A DNA stretch of 64,000 nt from Salipiger marinus (lineage in GTDB: Bacteria > Pseudomonadota > Alphaproteobacteria > Rhodobacterales > Rhodobacteraceae). The stretch is taken from assembly GCF_900100085.1 (NCBI RefSeq), contig NZ_FNEJ01000003.1:124001-188000 (forward strand), read 5' to 3'. This document shows positions 1 to 7,795 of this stretch, in pieces; positions within the stretch are counted from its first letter, which is position 1; each line of letters opens with the position of its first letter. The notes beneath the pieces are model-generated. The model was not told where the DNA came from. It ran no database searches and saw nothing but the letters and a program-made list of their open reading frames with translations. Both the position numbers and the translations under genes were made by a program.

Positions 1-649
1 CGAGCCGCACCGCCACCGGCGAACAGGCCCCCACCGCCACGCGGGCGGCGGCGATGCGGCCCTGCTGCCAGTCGACCACCACCCCCACCATGGCGATGGA
101 GATGACCAGATAGCGCCGCGCCCCCAGCTTGCCGAAGCCGCCGGTGCCGGCCCGGTCGGGCACATGCAGCGCGGTCACGATCTCGCCTTCGCACAGCGCG
201 GTGCGGCGCGGCCCCAGCAGGAACTCCGCCAGCGGCAGGCGGCGGGGGCCTTCGGGGCCTGCCAGCGCCACCTCTGCCTCCAGCGCCAGCAGCGCGGGCA
301 CGCCATCGGCGGCGGGCGAGGCGTTGCACAGGTTGCCCGCCACGGTGCCGGTGGACTGGATCTGCACCGATCCCACCTCACGCGCGGCGGCTTTCAGCCC
401 CGCAAAAAGCGGCGGCAGCTCGGCGCGCAGGATCTGCCGCCATGTCACCGCCCCGCCGATCCGCCAGCCAGAGGCGTCGCGGCGGATGCCCTGCAGATCC
501 GGCACGCCGGTCAGGTCGATCAGCGCGGGCGGCGGCGGCCCGTCGCGCAGCGCCGGATAAAGGTCGGTCCCTCCCGCCAGCAGACGGGCGCCGCCCTGCC
601 CCAGCAGCGCAAGCGCATCCTCCAGCGATTCGGGGCGGTGAAGCGTCAT
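1..649 (-). CDS. Molybdenum hydroxylase (xanthine dehydrogenase family) FAD-binding subunit, partial
   Basis: This is the medium, FAD-binding subunit of a molybdopterin hydroxylase of the xanthine dehydrogenase/CO dehydrogenase family, which passes electrons from the Mo and 2Fe-2S subunits to an acceptor. Reading the reverse strand from 649 gives a continuous frame starting MTLHRPESLEDALALLG. It shows the first FAD loop (LLAGGTDLYPAL, about residues 23-34) and the second (STGTVAGNLCNASPAAD, about residues 99-115). The window edge cuts it after 216 codons of a family usually near 280. AGGAGG at 655-660 is well spaced for the ATG at 647-649. The Mo and Fe-S subunits should lie beyond position 1. 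It is divergent from the reductase gene and shares a repeated operator-like element with it. The substrate cannot be read from this subunit. Confidence 0.9.
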   Translation of the reverse strand, partial: MTLHRPESLEDALALLGQGGARLLAGGTDLYPALRDGPPPPALIDLTGVPDLQGIRRDASGWRIGGAVTWRQILRAELPPLFAGLKAAAREVGSVQIQSTGTVAGNLCNASPAADGVPALLALEAEVALAGPEGPRRLPLAEFLLGPRRTALCEGEIVTALHVPDRAGTGGFGKLGARRYLVISIAMVGVVVDWQQGRIAAARVAVGACSPVAVRL

Positions 650-688
650 GGCGGCCTCCTGTCGGGGAAATCGGGTGGCGAGACTTCA

Positions 689-704
689 TTCGTATGCAAA
701 CGAT
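689..704 (+). promoter_or_regulatory. Operator-like element, copy 1
   Basis: TTCGTATGCAAACGAT differs from copy 3 at two positions. It lies 40 bp upstream of the reverse gene starting at 649. The arms TTCGT and ACGAW form an imperfect inverted repeat with a 6-bp centre, as in many MarR or GntR family operators. A TTGACA-like hexamer lies on the reverse strand at 742-737, further upstream of the same gene. Confidence 0.65.
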
Positions 705-786
705 ACAAGCACAGCCTAGGAAGATGCCCGAAAAGTTGTCAATTGCCTTGAGCGGCTGTCTGGTGATTTCGGGCCAGAAAGTGAAT

Positions 787-802
787 TTCGTTTGTATACG
801 AA
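787..802 (-). promoter_or_regulatory. Operator-like element, copy 2
   Basis: TTCGTTTGTATACGAA is the exact reverse complement of copy 3 over all 16 bases. It lies about 50 bp upstream of the GTG start of the ferredoxin-NADP reductase gene at 853. With copy 1 it brackets the 203-bp divergent intergenic region 650-852, which holds no gene. Confidence 0.75.
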
Positions 803-852
803 TGAATTTTCCGCCAGCATCTGCTGCGAAATGATGCAAAGAGGAGCACCCT

Positions 853-1679
853 GTGACCGAGCTTGCCCCCACTCTTGTCTATCGTGGCGCCGATGCGGGA
901 TTCGCGGCCCCCGCCAACTGTTTTGCGCTGACCGTGACCGAGGTGCAGCATTACACCGACCGCCTGTTCCGGTTCCGGGTGACCCGCCCCGCCAGCTTCC
1001 GCTTCCGGTCGGGGAGTTCGTGATGATCGGCCTGCCCAATGCCGAACGCCCGGTGTTCCGCGCCTATTCCGTGGCCTCGCCCGCATGGGATGAAGAGCTG
1101 GAATTCTATTCCATCAAGGTGCCGGATGGCCCGCTGACCGAACATCTGCAGAAGGTGGCGGTGGGCGACACGGTGCTGATGCGCAAGAAGCCCACCGGCA
1201 CGCTGGTGCTGGACGCGCTGCGCCCCGGCAAGCGGTTGTGGATGCTGTCCACCGGCACCGGCATCGCCCCCTTTGCCTCGCTGATCCGCGATCCGGAAAC
1301 CTATGACCGCTTCGATCAGGTGATTCTGATGCAGGGCAGCCGGCTGGTCAGCGAACTGGCCTATGGCGCCGAAATCACCGCCGCCACGCTGGCGGATCCG
1401 CTGGTGGGCGAGGCGGCGACAGGTCGGCTGCGGCTTTATAATGCCACCACGCGCGAACCTTACCGGGTGACCGGGCGGATCACCGATCTGCTGACCTCGG
1501 GCGCCGTGCATCAGGCGCTGGATCTGCCCGCGATCACCCCCGAGGAAGACCGGGTGATGATCTGCGGATCGGTGCAGATGCTGCAGGACTGCCGCCAGAT
1601 CTGCCTTGATCTGGGGCTGACCGAGGGGGCGAACAACAAGCCTGCCGAATTCGTGGTCGAAAAGGCCTTCGTCGACTGA
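853..1679 (+). pseudogene. fpr: Ferredoxin/flavodoxin-NADP reductase, interrupted by a one-base frameshift
   Basis: The product is a bacterial-type FAD-dependent ferredoxin-NADP(+) reductase that exchanges electrons between NADPH and ferredoxin or flavodoxin. From GTG 853 one frame encodes MTELAPTLVYRGADAG through RLFRFRVTRPASFRFRSG, then stops at TGA 1021-1023. The frame that starts again at about 1014 carries the rest: EFVMIGLPN, the FAD motif RAYSVASPAW, STGTGIAPFASL, CGSVQMLQDC and a VVEKAFVD end close to Rhodobacter capsulatus Fpr. One extra G in the G-run 1011-1014 would join the halves into FRSGEFVMIGL, the family sequence, and give about 275 residues. The disruption is therefore a single-base deletion or a sequencing error. 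It probably supplies reduced ferredoxin to the next gene's enzyme or to the Rieske oxygenase. Confidence 0.88.
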
Positions 1680-1731
1680 ACCGCCCCCCTCGGAGACGCA
1701 AACTTGTTGACAGACAATCGAGTCGCGTGCG

Positions 1732-1747
1732 TTCGTATACAAACGAA
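1732..1747 (+). promoter_or_regulatory. Operator-like element, copy 3
   Basis: TTCGTATACAAACGAA lies 33 bp upstream of the GTG start at 1781. A TTGACA hexamer is at 1707-1712, so the element would overlap the expected -10 or transcription start region, as for a repressor site. It is identical on the opposite strand to copy 2. Confidence 0.75.
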
Positions 1748-1780
1748 TTACGCGAGCCTCGCAGAACCGGAGCCAGCGCC

Positions 1781-3295
1781 GTGACCGACACCATCGCCCC
1801 CCCCGCGCGCCGCAGCGCCGCCGACAAGCCGGAGAAGATCCGCTGCGATGCCTGTCCGGTCATGTGCTACATCGCCGAAGGCCGCGCGGGCGCCTGTGAC
1901 CGCTATGCCAACGAAGGCGGCGCGCTTGTGCGGCTCGACCCGCTGACCATTCTGGAAAACCGCGAAGATGGCGCCGTGGTGCCCTTCCTTGACCGCGAAT
2001 GGGATGGCGAGATCGTGTCGGGCGAGGATGCCTTTGTCACCGCCGTCGGATCGGGCACCACCTATCCCGATTACAAGCCCGCGCCCTTCATCGTCGGCTC
2101 CCGCGCGCGGGACGTGGACATGATCACCGTGGTGACCGAAGGCATCTTTTCCTATTGCGGCGCCAAGGTGAAGATCGACACCGACCGCCATCTGGGCGCC
2201 GAATGCGCCGCCGTCCGCGCCGAGGGCGAGGTGATCGGCCATGTCACCACCTCGGAATATGGCAGCCAGATGCTGAGCCTTGGCGGCGTGCATCACCTGA
2301 CCGGCGGCTCCAAGAAAGAAGGCCGCGTCACCTGCGCCACGCTGCTGGCCCTGTGCAATGGCGCAACGGTCGATCTGACCATCGATGGCGGGGCCGAGCT
2401 GCAGATCGCTGCCGGTCAGGCGCCGGTGGTCAATGGCGCGCGCGAGGAACGGATGCGTGTCGGCTGCGGCTCTGCCACGGTGGGCATGTTCGCCGCGCAG
2501 TGGAAGGGGCTGGTGGACGAGGTGGTGGTGGTCGATGACCACATCACCGGCGTGATGTCCGAACATCAGGCGGGCAAGGTCATCGGCTGGCCGCAGACCG
2601 GCATCCGCATCAAGGGCCGCCGGTCGACGCCGGGGCGGTATTTTCAGGTGGCCGAACCCGGCACCGGCTGGGGCGGCACCGATCTGATCGACCCTCTGGC
2701 CATTCTTGACACATGGAAGCCCGAGGCATGGCCCGGCCTGTCGCTGCTGATGGTGTCAACCACCGGCGAACATGCCGCCTATTATGAGCTGAATAGCGAT
2801 CTGGTGCCGGTGCAGCAGGAGATGCCCGCGCGGCTGCTGCCCTCGGTCCGGCGGATCGAGGAGAACTGCGAACCCTCGCTGGCCTCTGTGCTGTTCATGG
2901 CCGGGGCGGGCGGTTCGCTGCGCTCCGGCGTCACCGAAAACCCGGTGAGCCTGACGCGGTCGGTGCAAAGCCGTCTGACCCGGGTGACCTGCGGCGGCGC
3001 GCCGGTGATGATGTGGCCCGGCGGCGGCATCACCTTCATGGCCGATGTGACGCAGATGCCGAAAAACGCCTTTGGCTATGTGCCCACGCCCGCGCTGGTG
3101 GCGCCCATCGAATTCACCATGTCGCGCGCCGATTATCAGGCGCTTGGCGGGCATATGGATTACGTCATGCCGCTGGAACAGGCGATGCAGGGGCTGACGG
3201 GTCGGCAGAACGACCACCGCCTGTCGGGCCGCCGGTCGGAAACCCGCAAGAAGGGCGCGCCATGGCCGGTGTCGCGCAGCGGGGAACTGGCCTGA
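1781..3295 (+). CDS. 6-hydroxynicotinate reductase family iron-sulfur enzyme
   Basis: This belongs to the family named after 6-hydroxynicotinate reductase of Eubacterium barkeri, which reduces the ring of 6-hydroxynicotinate with ferredoxin. The 504-residue protein has an N-terminal cluster motif with Cys22, Cys25, Cys29 and Cys39 (CDACPVMC, then GACDRY), suiting a 4Fe-4S centre. It is followed by a large conserved region with YCGAKVKIDTDRHLGAEC and MWPGGGITFMADV. GTG 1781 was chosen because CGGAG lies just upstream and an earlier in-frame GTG at 1727 would translate through the operator. The stop overlaps the next ATG by one base. Family membership is confident. The true substrate is not known, since most proteobacterial members are uncharacterised and no enamidase gene is visible here. 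Confidence 0.8.
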   Translation: MTDTIAPPARRSAADKPEKIRCDACPVMCYIAEGRAGACDRYANEGGALVRLDPLTILENREDGAVVPFLDREWDGEIVSGEDAFVTAVGSGTTYPDYKPAPFIVGSRARDVDMITVVTEGIFSYCGAKVKIDTDRHLGAECAAVRAEGEVIGHVTTSEYGSQMLSLGGVHHLTGGSKKEGRVTCATLLALCNGATVDLTIDGGAELQIAAGQAPVVNGAREERMRVGCGSATVGMFAAQWKGLVDEVVVVDDHITGVMSEHQAGKVIGWPQTGIRIKGRRSTPGRYFQVAEPGTGWGGTDLIDPLAILDTWKPEAWPGLSLLMVSTTGEHAAYYELNSDLVPVQQEMPARLLPSVRRIEENCEPSLASVLFMAGAGGSLRSGVTENPVSLTRSVQSRLTRVTCGGAPVMMWPGGGITFMADVTQMPKNAFGYVPTPALVAPIEFTMSRADYQALGGHMDYVMPLEQAMQGLTGRQNDHRLSGRRSETRKKGAPWPVSRSGELA

Positions 3296-4158
3296 TGGGC
3301 TGGGCCGAAGCCCCCACGGCGCATCTGGCGCAGGACGGGCGGCTGCGGCTGATCCATGGCCCCATCGACCTGATCGTGACGGCAGAAGGCCCCGCCCCCG
3401 CCGTGGCACAGGCCCATGCCCGGGCCCGCGCCGCCTTTGCCCCGCTGCTGGCGGAGCTTGCCGCCGAACTGCCCCGGCTGCGCGCCGCCCATGGCCCCGC
3501 CCCGCAGGGCGCTGTCGCGCGGCGCATGGTGGCGGTGACGGCGCCCTTTGCGCCCATCTTCGTCACTCCCATGGCGGCGGTGGCGGGGGCGGTGGCGGAT
3601 TTTGTGCTGGCCGCCCTGCTGCTCCCCGGCCACGGACTGACCCGCGCCCATGTCAACAATGGCGGCGACATCGCGCTCTGGACCGGGACCACGCCGCTGC
3701 GGCTGATGGTCTGCGAGGATCCGCTCCGCCGCGCGCCCGGGGCCCGGGCCAGCATCGCGCCCGGCGATGGCGTGGGCGGTGTCGCCACCAGCGGCTGGCG
3801 CGGGCGGTCGCAGTCCCTCGGCATCGCCGATGCCGTCACCGTGCTGGCCCGCAGCGCGGCAGAGGCGGATGCCGCCGCCACGCTGATCGCCAATGCGGTG
3901 GACCTGCCCGGCCATCCCGCCATCACCCGGCAGCCCGCCGATCTGCTGAGCCCCGACAGCGATCTGGGATCCCGCGCCGTCACCACCGATGTGGGCGCGC
4001 TGACCGAAGCCGAGATCACGCAGGCGCTGGACCGGGGCGAGGCCCGCGCCACAGAATTTACCCACCGCGGGCTGATCCGCGCCTGCTGCCTTGCGCTTGG
4101 CGGGCAAAGGCGCATCCTTGGCCCCTCACTGGAACGACTGGACCTGACCCATGCCTGA
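3295..4158 (+). CDS. UPF0280 family protein, ApbE-like fold
   Basis: The UPF0280 family has no settled function but belongs to the ApbE-like (FAD:protein FMN transferase) superfamily. The resemblance is visible here. VNNGGDIALWTG near residues 118-129 mirrors the ApbE glycine-rich flavin loop, and ADAVTVLARSAAEADAAAT near 180-198 mirrors the late VTVIAPSAAEADALATA segment of ApbE. The length of 287 residues fits. ATG 3295 overlaps the upstream stop (TGATG); ATG 3262 is an alternative start. The 3' end overlaps the next gene by 8 bp, so it is translationally coupled on both sides. Position next to the reductase-like flavo-iron-sulfur enzyme suggests it matures or flavinylates that enzyme; this is inference. 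Confidence 0.8.
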   Translation: MGWAEAPTAHLAQDGRLRLIHGPIDLIVTAEGPAPAVAQAHARARAAFAPLLAELAAELPRLRAAHGPAPQGAVARRMVAVTAPFAPIFVTPMAAVAGAVADFVLAALLLPGHGLTRAHVNNGGDIALWTGTTPLRLMVCEDPLRRAPGARASIAPGDGVGGVATSGWRGRSQSLGIADAVTVLARSAAEADAAATLIANAVDLPGHPAITRQPADLLSPDSDLGSRAVTTDVGALTEAEITQALDRGEARATEFTHRGLIRACCLALGGQRRILGPSLERLDLTHA

Positions 4159-4735
4159 GCCGCAGATCCGCAAGACCGCGATGATCGTTGAAACCATCCA
4201 CCACGAAGGCGGCCCCGCGCCCGACGTGCCGCAGCGCCGCGCGGCGGCCATGGCGGTCATCAAGAACCCCTTCGCGGGCCGCTATGTGGAAGACATCGCG
4301 CCCTTCATGAAGGACCTTGAACCGCTTGGCGCCCAGATGGCGCAGGATCTGGTGGCAGCGCTTGGCGGTGATGCCGCGCAGGTCGAAGGTTATGGCAAGG
4401 GCGCCATCGTCGGCGCTGCGGGCGAGATCGAGCATGGCGCGCTCTGGCATGTGCCCGGCGGCTACGCCATGCGCGACGCCATCGAGAAAAGCGCGGCCAT
4501 CGTGCCCTCCACCAAGAAGGTGGGGCCGGTCGGTGCCCGGCTCGACGTGCCGGTGACGCATACCAATGCCTCTTATGTCCGGTCGCATTACGACGCGATG
4601 GAGGTGGGGATCCCCGACGCGCCGCGCGCCGATGAAATCGTGCTGGTGCTGGTGATGACCACCGGCGGGCGCATCCATGCCCGCATGGGCGGGCTCGCGG
4701 CGGCGGATGTGAAGGGCGAGGACGGGTTGCGGTGA
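4151..4735 (+). CDS. DUF1185 (so-called amino acid synthesis) family protein, copy 1
   Basis: A 194-residue soluble protein of the DUF1185 family, whose name 'amino acid synthesis family' has no firm biochemical basis. Recognisable blocks are YGKGAIVGAAGEIEHGA (about residues 82-98), IVPSTKKVGPVG, and YVRSHYDAMEVGIPDAPRADE (given here only as landmark words YVRSHYDAM and IPDAPRADE). It ends in EDGLR. No signal peptide or membrane segment is seen. ATG 4151 overlaps the UPF0280 gene by 8 bp, and its stop overlaps the GTG of copy 2 (GTGA). The arrangement indicates one operon and possibly a heteromer with copy 2. Confidence 0.8.
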   Translation: MPEPQIRKTAMIVETIHHEGGPAPDVPQRRAAAMAVIKNPFAGRYVEDIAPFMKDLEPLGAQMAQDLVAALGGDAAQVEGYGKGAIVGAAGEIEHGALWHVPGGYAMRDAIEKSAAIVPSTKKVGPVGARLDVPVTHTNASYVRSHYDAMEVGIPDAPRADEIVLVLVMTTGGRIHARMGGLAAADVKGEDGLR

Positions 4736-5307
4736 AGCTGCGCAAGCTCATCAACTTTGTCGAGGAAACGCGGGCCGAGCGGGGGCGCGACCTGCCGCCC
4801 TCGCGCCGTGCGCTGGCGGCGGCGGTGATCGCCAATCCGCATGCCGGGCAGTATGCGCCCGACCTCGCGGCGCTGATCGACATGGGCGCGACGCTGGGCG
4901 GGCTGCTGGGAGCGGAGGCGCTGACAGCGCTTGGCTGCGCACCAGAGGCGGTGCAGAGCTATGGCAAGGCCGCCCTTGTGGGCGAGGAGGGCGAGCTGGA
5001 ACATGCCGCCGCCCTGCTGCATCCGCAGATGGGCGCGCCGCTGCGCGCCGTGCTGGGCGGGGGCGCGGCGCTGGTCCCGTCCTCCAAGGCGATGGGCGGT
5101 CCGGGGGCGGTGATCGACGTGCCCTTGGGCCACAAGGACGCGGCCTATGTCCGCAGCCATTTTGACGGCATGCGCCTGACCATCCCCGATGCGCCCCGGG
5201 CGGGCGAGATCGTGGTGGCGGTGGCGCTGGCCCTGACCGGACGGCCCGACCCGCGCGTGGGCGGGCTGCGCCACGAAGACATCACCGGCGCGGACGGGTT
5301 GCGCTGA
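4732..5307 (+). CDS. DUF1185 family protein, copy 2
   Basis: A diverged paralogue of the preceding gene, 191 residues. It shares YGKAALVG followed by GELEHAA, ALVPSSKAMGGPGA, AYVRSHFDGM, IPDAPRAGEIV and the terminal GADGLR with copy 1, while the N-terminal 40 residues differ strongly. The GTG start at 4732 overlaps the previous stop by 4 bp. Two subfamilies kept side by side in one translational unit suggest different subunits or successive steps rather than redundancy. Function unknown. Confidence 0.8.
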   Translation: MKLRKLINFVEETRAERGRDLPPSRRALAAAVIANPHAGQYAPDLAALIDMGATLGGLLGAEALTALGCAPEAVQSYGKAALVGEEGELEHAAALLHPQMGAPLRAVLGGGAALVPSSKAMGGPGAVIDVPLGHKDAAYVRSHFDGMRLTIPDAPRAGEIVVAVALALTGRPDPRVGGLRHEDITGADGLR

Positions 5308-5338
5308 TCACGACATCTCCAGCCAAGGGAGCAAGAGG

Positions 5339-6409
5339 ATGACGGGTTTCGTAAAAAATGCGTGGTATGTGGCGGGCTGGTCCCGCGAGATCGACGCCGA
5401 GCTGCGCCGCGTCACGCTTCTGAACGAGCATGTGGTGATGTTCCGCAAATCCGATGGCAGTGTCGTGGCGCTGGAGGATCGCTGCCCCCACCGCCTGCTG
5501 CCGCTGTCCAAGGGCAAGCGCATCGGCGACACGGTGCAATGCGGCTATCACGGGCTGACCTTCGACTGTTCGGGCAAATGCGTGCGGGTGCCGGGCCAGA
5601 CCAACCTGCCCGCCTCGGCCTATGTGCAGGCCTATCCCATCGTCGAAAAGCACGACATCGTCTGGATCTGGATGGGCGATCCCGCCAAGGCCGATCCCGA
5701 AACCGTCTTTGACATGCCGGAGTTTTCAGACCCCAACTGGGCCGCGCATCAGGGCGACGCGCTGCATCTGAAATCCAACTACCTCAACGTGGCGGAAAAT
5801 CTGGTCGATCCCGCGCATGTCAGCTTCGTGCATCCGACCACGCTGGGCAGCTCCGCCTCGGAGAACGTGCCGGTGCATGTGCGCACCGAAGGCGAGGCCA
5901 TCGTCGCATGGCGCTGGATCCGCGATGCCGAACCCGTGGGCTTCTTCAAGGCCTTCGGCGGGTTTGCGGGCAATGTCGACCGCTGGCATTACTATTACCT
6001 CTATACCCCCTGCACGGCGGTGATCGATTTCGGCTCCATCGACACAGAAAAGCACTGTGCCGAGGAAGACCGCGATCAGGGCGTGCGCATCTTTGCGCTG
6101 CACTTCATGACCCCCGTCACCGAAACCCATACGATCGACCGCTGGATGCACCTGCGCAACACCGCGCAGGACGATCCCGAAGCCGCCGACCGCATGGATG
6201 CGATGTTCCGCAAGGCCTTTGCCGAGGATCAGGAGATCCTCGAAGCCGTGCAGCAGGAAGAACTGCGTCCCGCGAAGCGGCGGCCCATCCGCATCGCCAT
6301 CGACAAGGGACCGCTTGTGTATCGCAAGCGGATCAACGACCTTCTGGAACTGGAACGCACCGAGGATCTGGCCTCAGACCCCTCGCCTGCCTTCGTCTAT
6401 CACGACTGA
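5339..6409 (+). CDS. Rieske non-haem iron oxygenase, vanillate demethylase-like alpha subunit
   Basis: An aromatic-ring or O-demethylating oxygenase of the Rieske type, 356 residues. The Rieske cluster ligands are C49-P-H51 and C68-G-Y-H71. The mononuclear iron ligands are expected at D157, H160 and H165 in NLVDPAHVSFVHP. The N-terminus (MTGFVKNAWYVAGW) and length match the VanA-like, single-component-type alpha subunits rather than two-subunit dioxygenases. No dedicated reductase follows; the frameshifted ferredoxin-NADP reductase at 853 may have been its electron source. The gene starts 31 bp after the DUF1185 pair and is likely in the same operon. Substrate unknown. Confidence 0.9.
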   Translation: MTGFVKNAWYVAGWSREIDAELRRVTLLNEHVVMFRKSDGSVVALEDRCPHRLLPLSKGKRIGDTVQCGYHGLTFDCSGKCVRVPGQTNLPASAYVQAYPIVEKHDIVWIWMGDPAKADPETVFDMPEFSDPNWAAHQGDALHLKSNYLNVAENLVDPAHVSFVHPTTLGSSASENVPVHVRTEGEAIVAWRWIRDAEPVGFFKAFGGFAGNVDRWHYYYLYTPCTAVIDFGSIDTEKHCAEEDRDQGVRIFALHFMTPVTETHTIDRWMHLRNTAQDDPEAADRMDAMFRKAFAEDQEILEAVQQEELRPAKRRPIRIAIDKGPLVYRKRINDLLELERTEDLASDPSPAFVYHD

Positions 6410-6473
6410 ACCGGCGCAAGACCGGACCCGCAGCCGCCCGACCGGCGGCCCATCAACAGGAGAGACCCCCGCA

Positions 6474-7682
6474 ATGACCCTGCTTCGACGCACCCTACTG
6501 GCCAGTGCCGCAGCCCTGGCGCTGACCCCTGCCGCAGCCTTTGCGCAGGACAGCATCAAGGTTGGCGAAATCAACCATTACAAACGCATGGCGGCCTTTG
6601 CCGAGCCCTACAAGAAGGGCATCGAACTGGCGCTGAAAGAGATCAACGAAGATGGCGGCGTGCTGGGCAAGCCGCTGGAATTCATCTTCCGCGACGATCA
6701 GGGCGACCCCGCCGAAGCGATCAAGATCGCCGAGGAACTGATGACCCGCGACGGCACGGTGATGTTCACCGGCTCGATCCTGTCGCATGTGGGCCTCGCG
6801 CTGTCCTCCTTCGCGGCGGAAAAGAAATACCTCTACCTCGCCTCCGAACCGCTGGCCGACACGCTGGTGTGGAAATCGGGCAACCCCTACACCTTCCGCC
6901 TGCGCGCCTCGACATGGATTCAGGCGGCGATGCTGGCCGAACAGGCCGCCACCACCGATGCGGTGAAATACGCCACCATCGCGCCCAACTACGCCTATGG
7001 CACCGAGGCGGTGGAGGCGTTCAAGGCCAATCTCAAGATGCTGAAGCCCGAGGTGGAGTTCGTGGCCGAACAGTGGCCCGCGCTTTTCAACATCGACGCG
7101 GGCGCCGAGGTTCAGGCGCTGGAACGTGCCAAGCCCGACGCCATCTTCAACGTGACCTTCGGCACCGACCTTGCCAAATTCGTGCGTGAAGGCGGCGACC
7201 GTGGCCTGTTCGACGGGCGCGACGTTTACGGCCTGCTGACCGGCGAGCCCGAATATCTGGAACCGCTTGGCGACGAGGCCCCCGAAGGCTGGTTCGTCAC
7301 CGGCTTCCCGTGGTATGGGTTCGAGGACGGCATCCCCGGCAAGATCTTCGTCGATGCCTATGTCGAGGAAACCGGCGAGACCCCCAAGATCGGCTCGGTC
7401 GTGGGCTACATGACGGCGCAGTCCATCGCCGCCGCCATCGAAAAGGCCGGCGCCACCGATACGGAATCGCTGCGCATGGCCTTCGAAGGGCTCGACGTGG
7501 AAAACACCCCCATCGGCACGCTGCATTACCGCGAGATCGACAACCAGTCCTCGCTGGGGGCATGGGTCGGCACCACGGCGGTGGAAGACGGCAAGGGCGT
7601 GATGGTGAACTGGGAATACAAGGATCCCGCCGCCTACACGCCCTCGGACGAGGACGTGTCCGCGATGCGCCCCGCCGAGTGA
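6474..7682 (+). CDS. ABC transporter substrate-binding protein, branched-chain amino acid (LivK) type
   Basis: Periplasmic binding protein of the type I, Leu/Ile/Val-like fold, 402 residues. The signal peptide is MTLLRRTLLASAAALAL up to the Ala-rich cleavage site before QDSIKVGEI. KKGIELALKEINEDGGVLG is the usual first-domain signature. AGGAGA at 6458-6463 fixes ATG 6474 over the upstream in-frame start inside the Rieske gene. In catabolic islands this family often binds aromatic or cyclic acids rather than amino acids, so it probably brings in the compound degraded by the genes upstream. Confidence 0.9.
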   Translation: MTLLRRTLLASAAALALTPAAAFAQDSIKVGEINHYKRMAAFAEPYKKGIELALKEINEDGGVLGKPLEFIFRDDQGDPAEAIKIAEELMTRDGTVMFTGSILSHVGLALSSFAAEKKYLYLASEPLADTLVWKSGNPYTFRLRASTWIQAAMLAEQAATTDAVKYATIAPNYAYGTEAVEAFKANLKMLKPEVEFVAEQWPALFNIDAGAEVQALERAKPDAIFNVTFGTDLAKFVREGGDRGLFDGRDVYGLLTGEPEYLEPLGDEAPEGWFVTGFPWYGFEDGIPGKIFVDAYVEETGETPKIGSVVGYMTAQSIAAAIEKAGATDTESLRMAFEGLDVENTPIGTLHYREIDNQSSLGAWVGTTAVEDGKGVMVNWEYKDPAAYTPSDEDVSAMRPAE

Positions 7683-7689
7683 CCCCGTG

Positions 7690-7711
7690 GCCCCTGCCAC
7701 AGCGCAGGGGC
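7690..7711 (+). other. Intercistronic hairpin after the binding-protein gene
   Basis: GCCCCTG at 7690-7696 pairs with CAGGGGC at 7705-7711, eight bases after the stop of the binding-protein gene. There is no U-tract. Such stems often protect the abundant binding-protein mRNA while permitting some readthrough. A second GC stem (CCCCGG/CCGGGG) lies near 7757-7769 before the permease. Confidence 0.45.
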
Positions 7712-7795
7712 TGACGCCGCAGCAGGCCCGGTGGCGCTGCCATCGGGCGACCGCGCCCCGGTCCGGGGACGGAATGAGACGGATTTGACCCTTCC

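Noticed and set aside
378-872. Several 100-200-codon frames between 129 and 1086 on both strands
   Set aside because: They cross the divergent promoter region or shadow the Mo-hydroxylase subunit, and lack Shine-Dalgarno sequences and domains.
792-1013. Reading the start of the 792-1679 frame as the ferredoxin-NADP reductase N-terminus
   Set aside because: Residues before EFVMIGL have no family resemblance and begin inside the operator; the true N-terminus is in the 853 frame.
1727-1780. GTG 1727 as start of the 6-hydroxynicotinate reductase-like gene
   Set aside because: It would translate across the repeated operator and adds 18 residues with no conserved character; GTG 1781 has an RBS.
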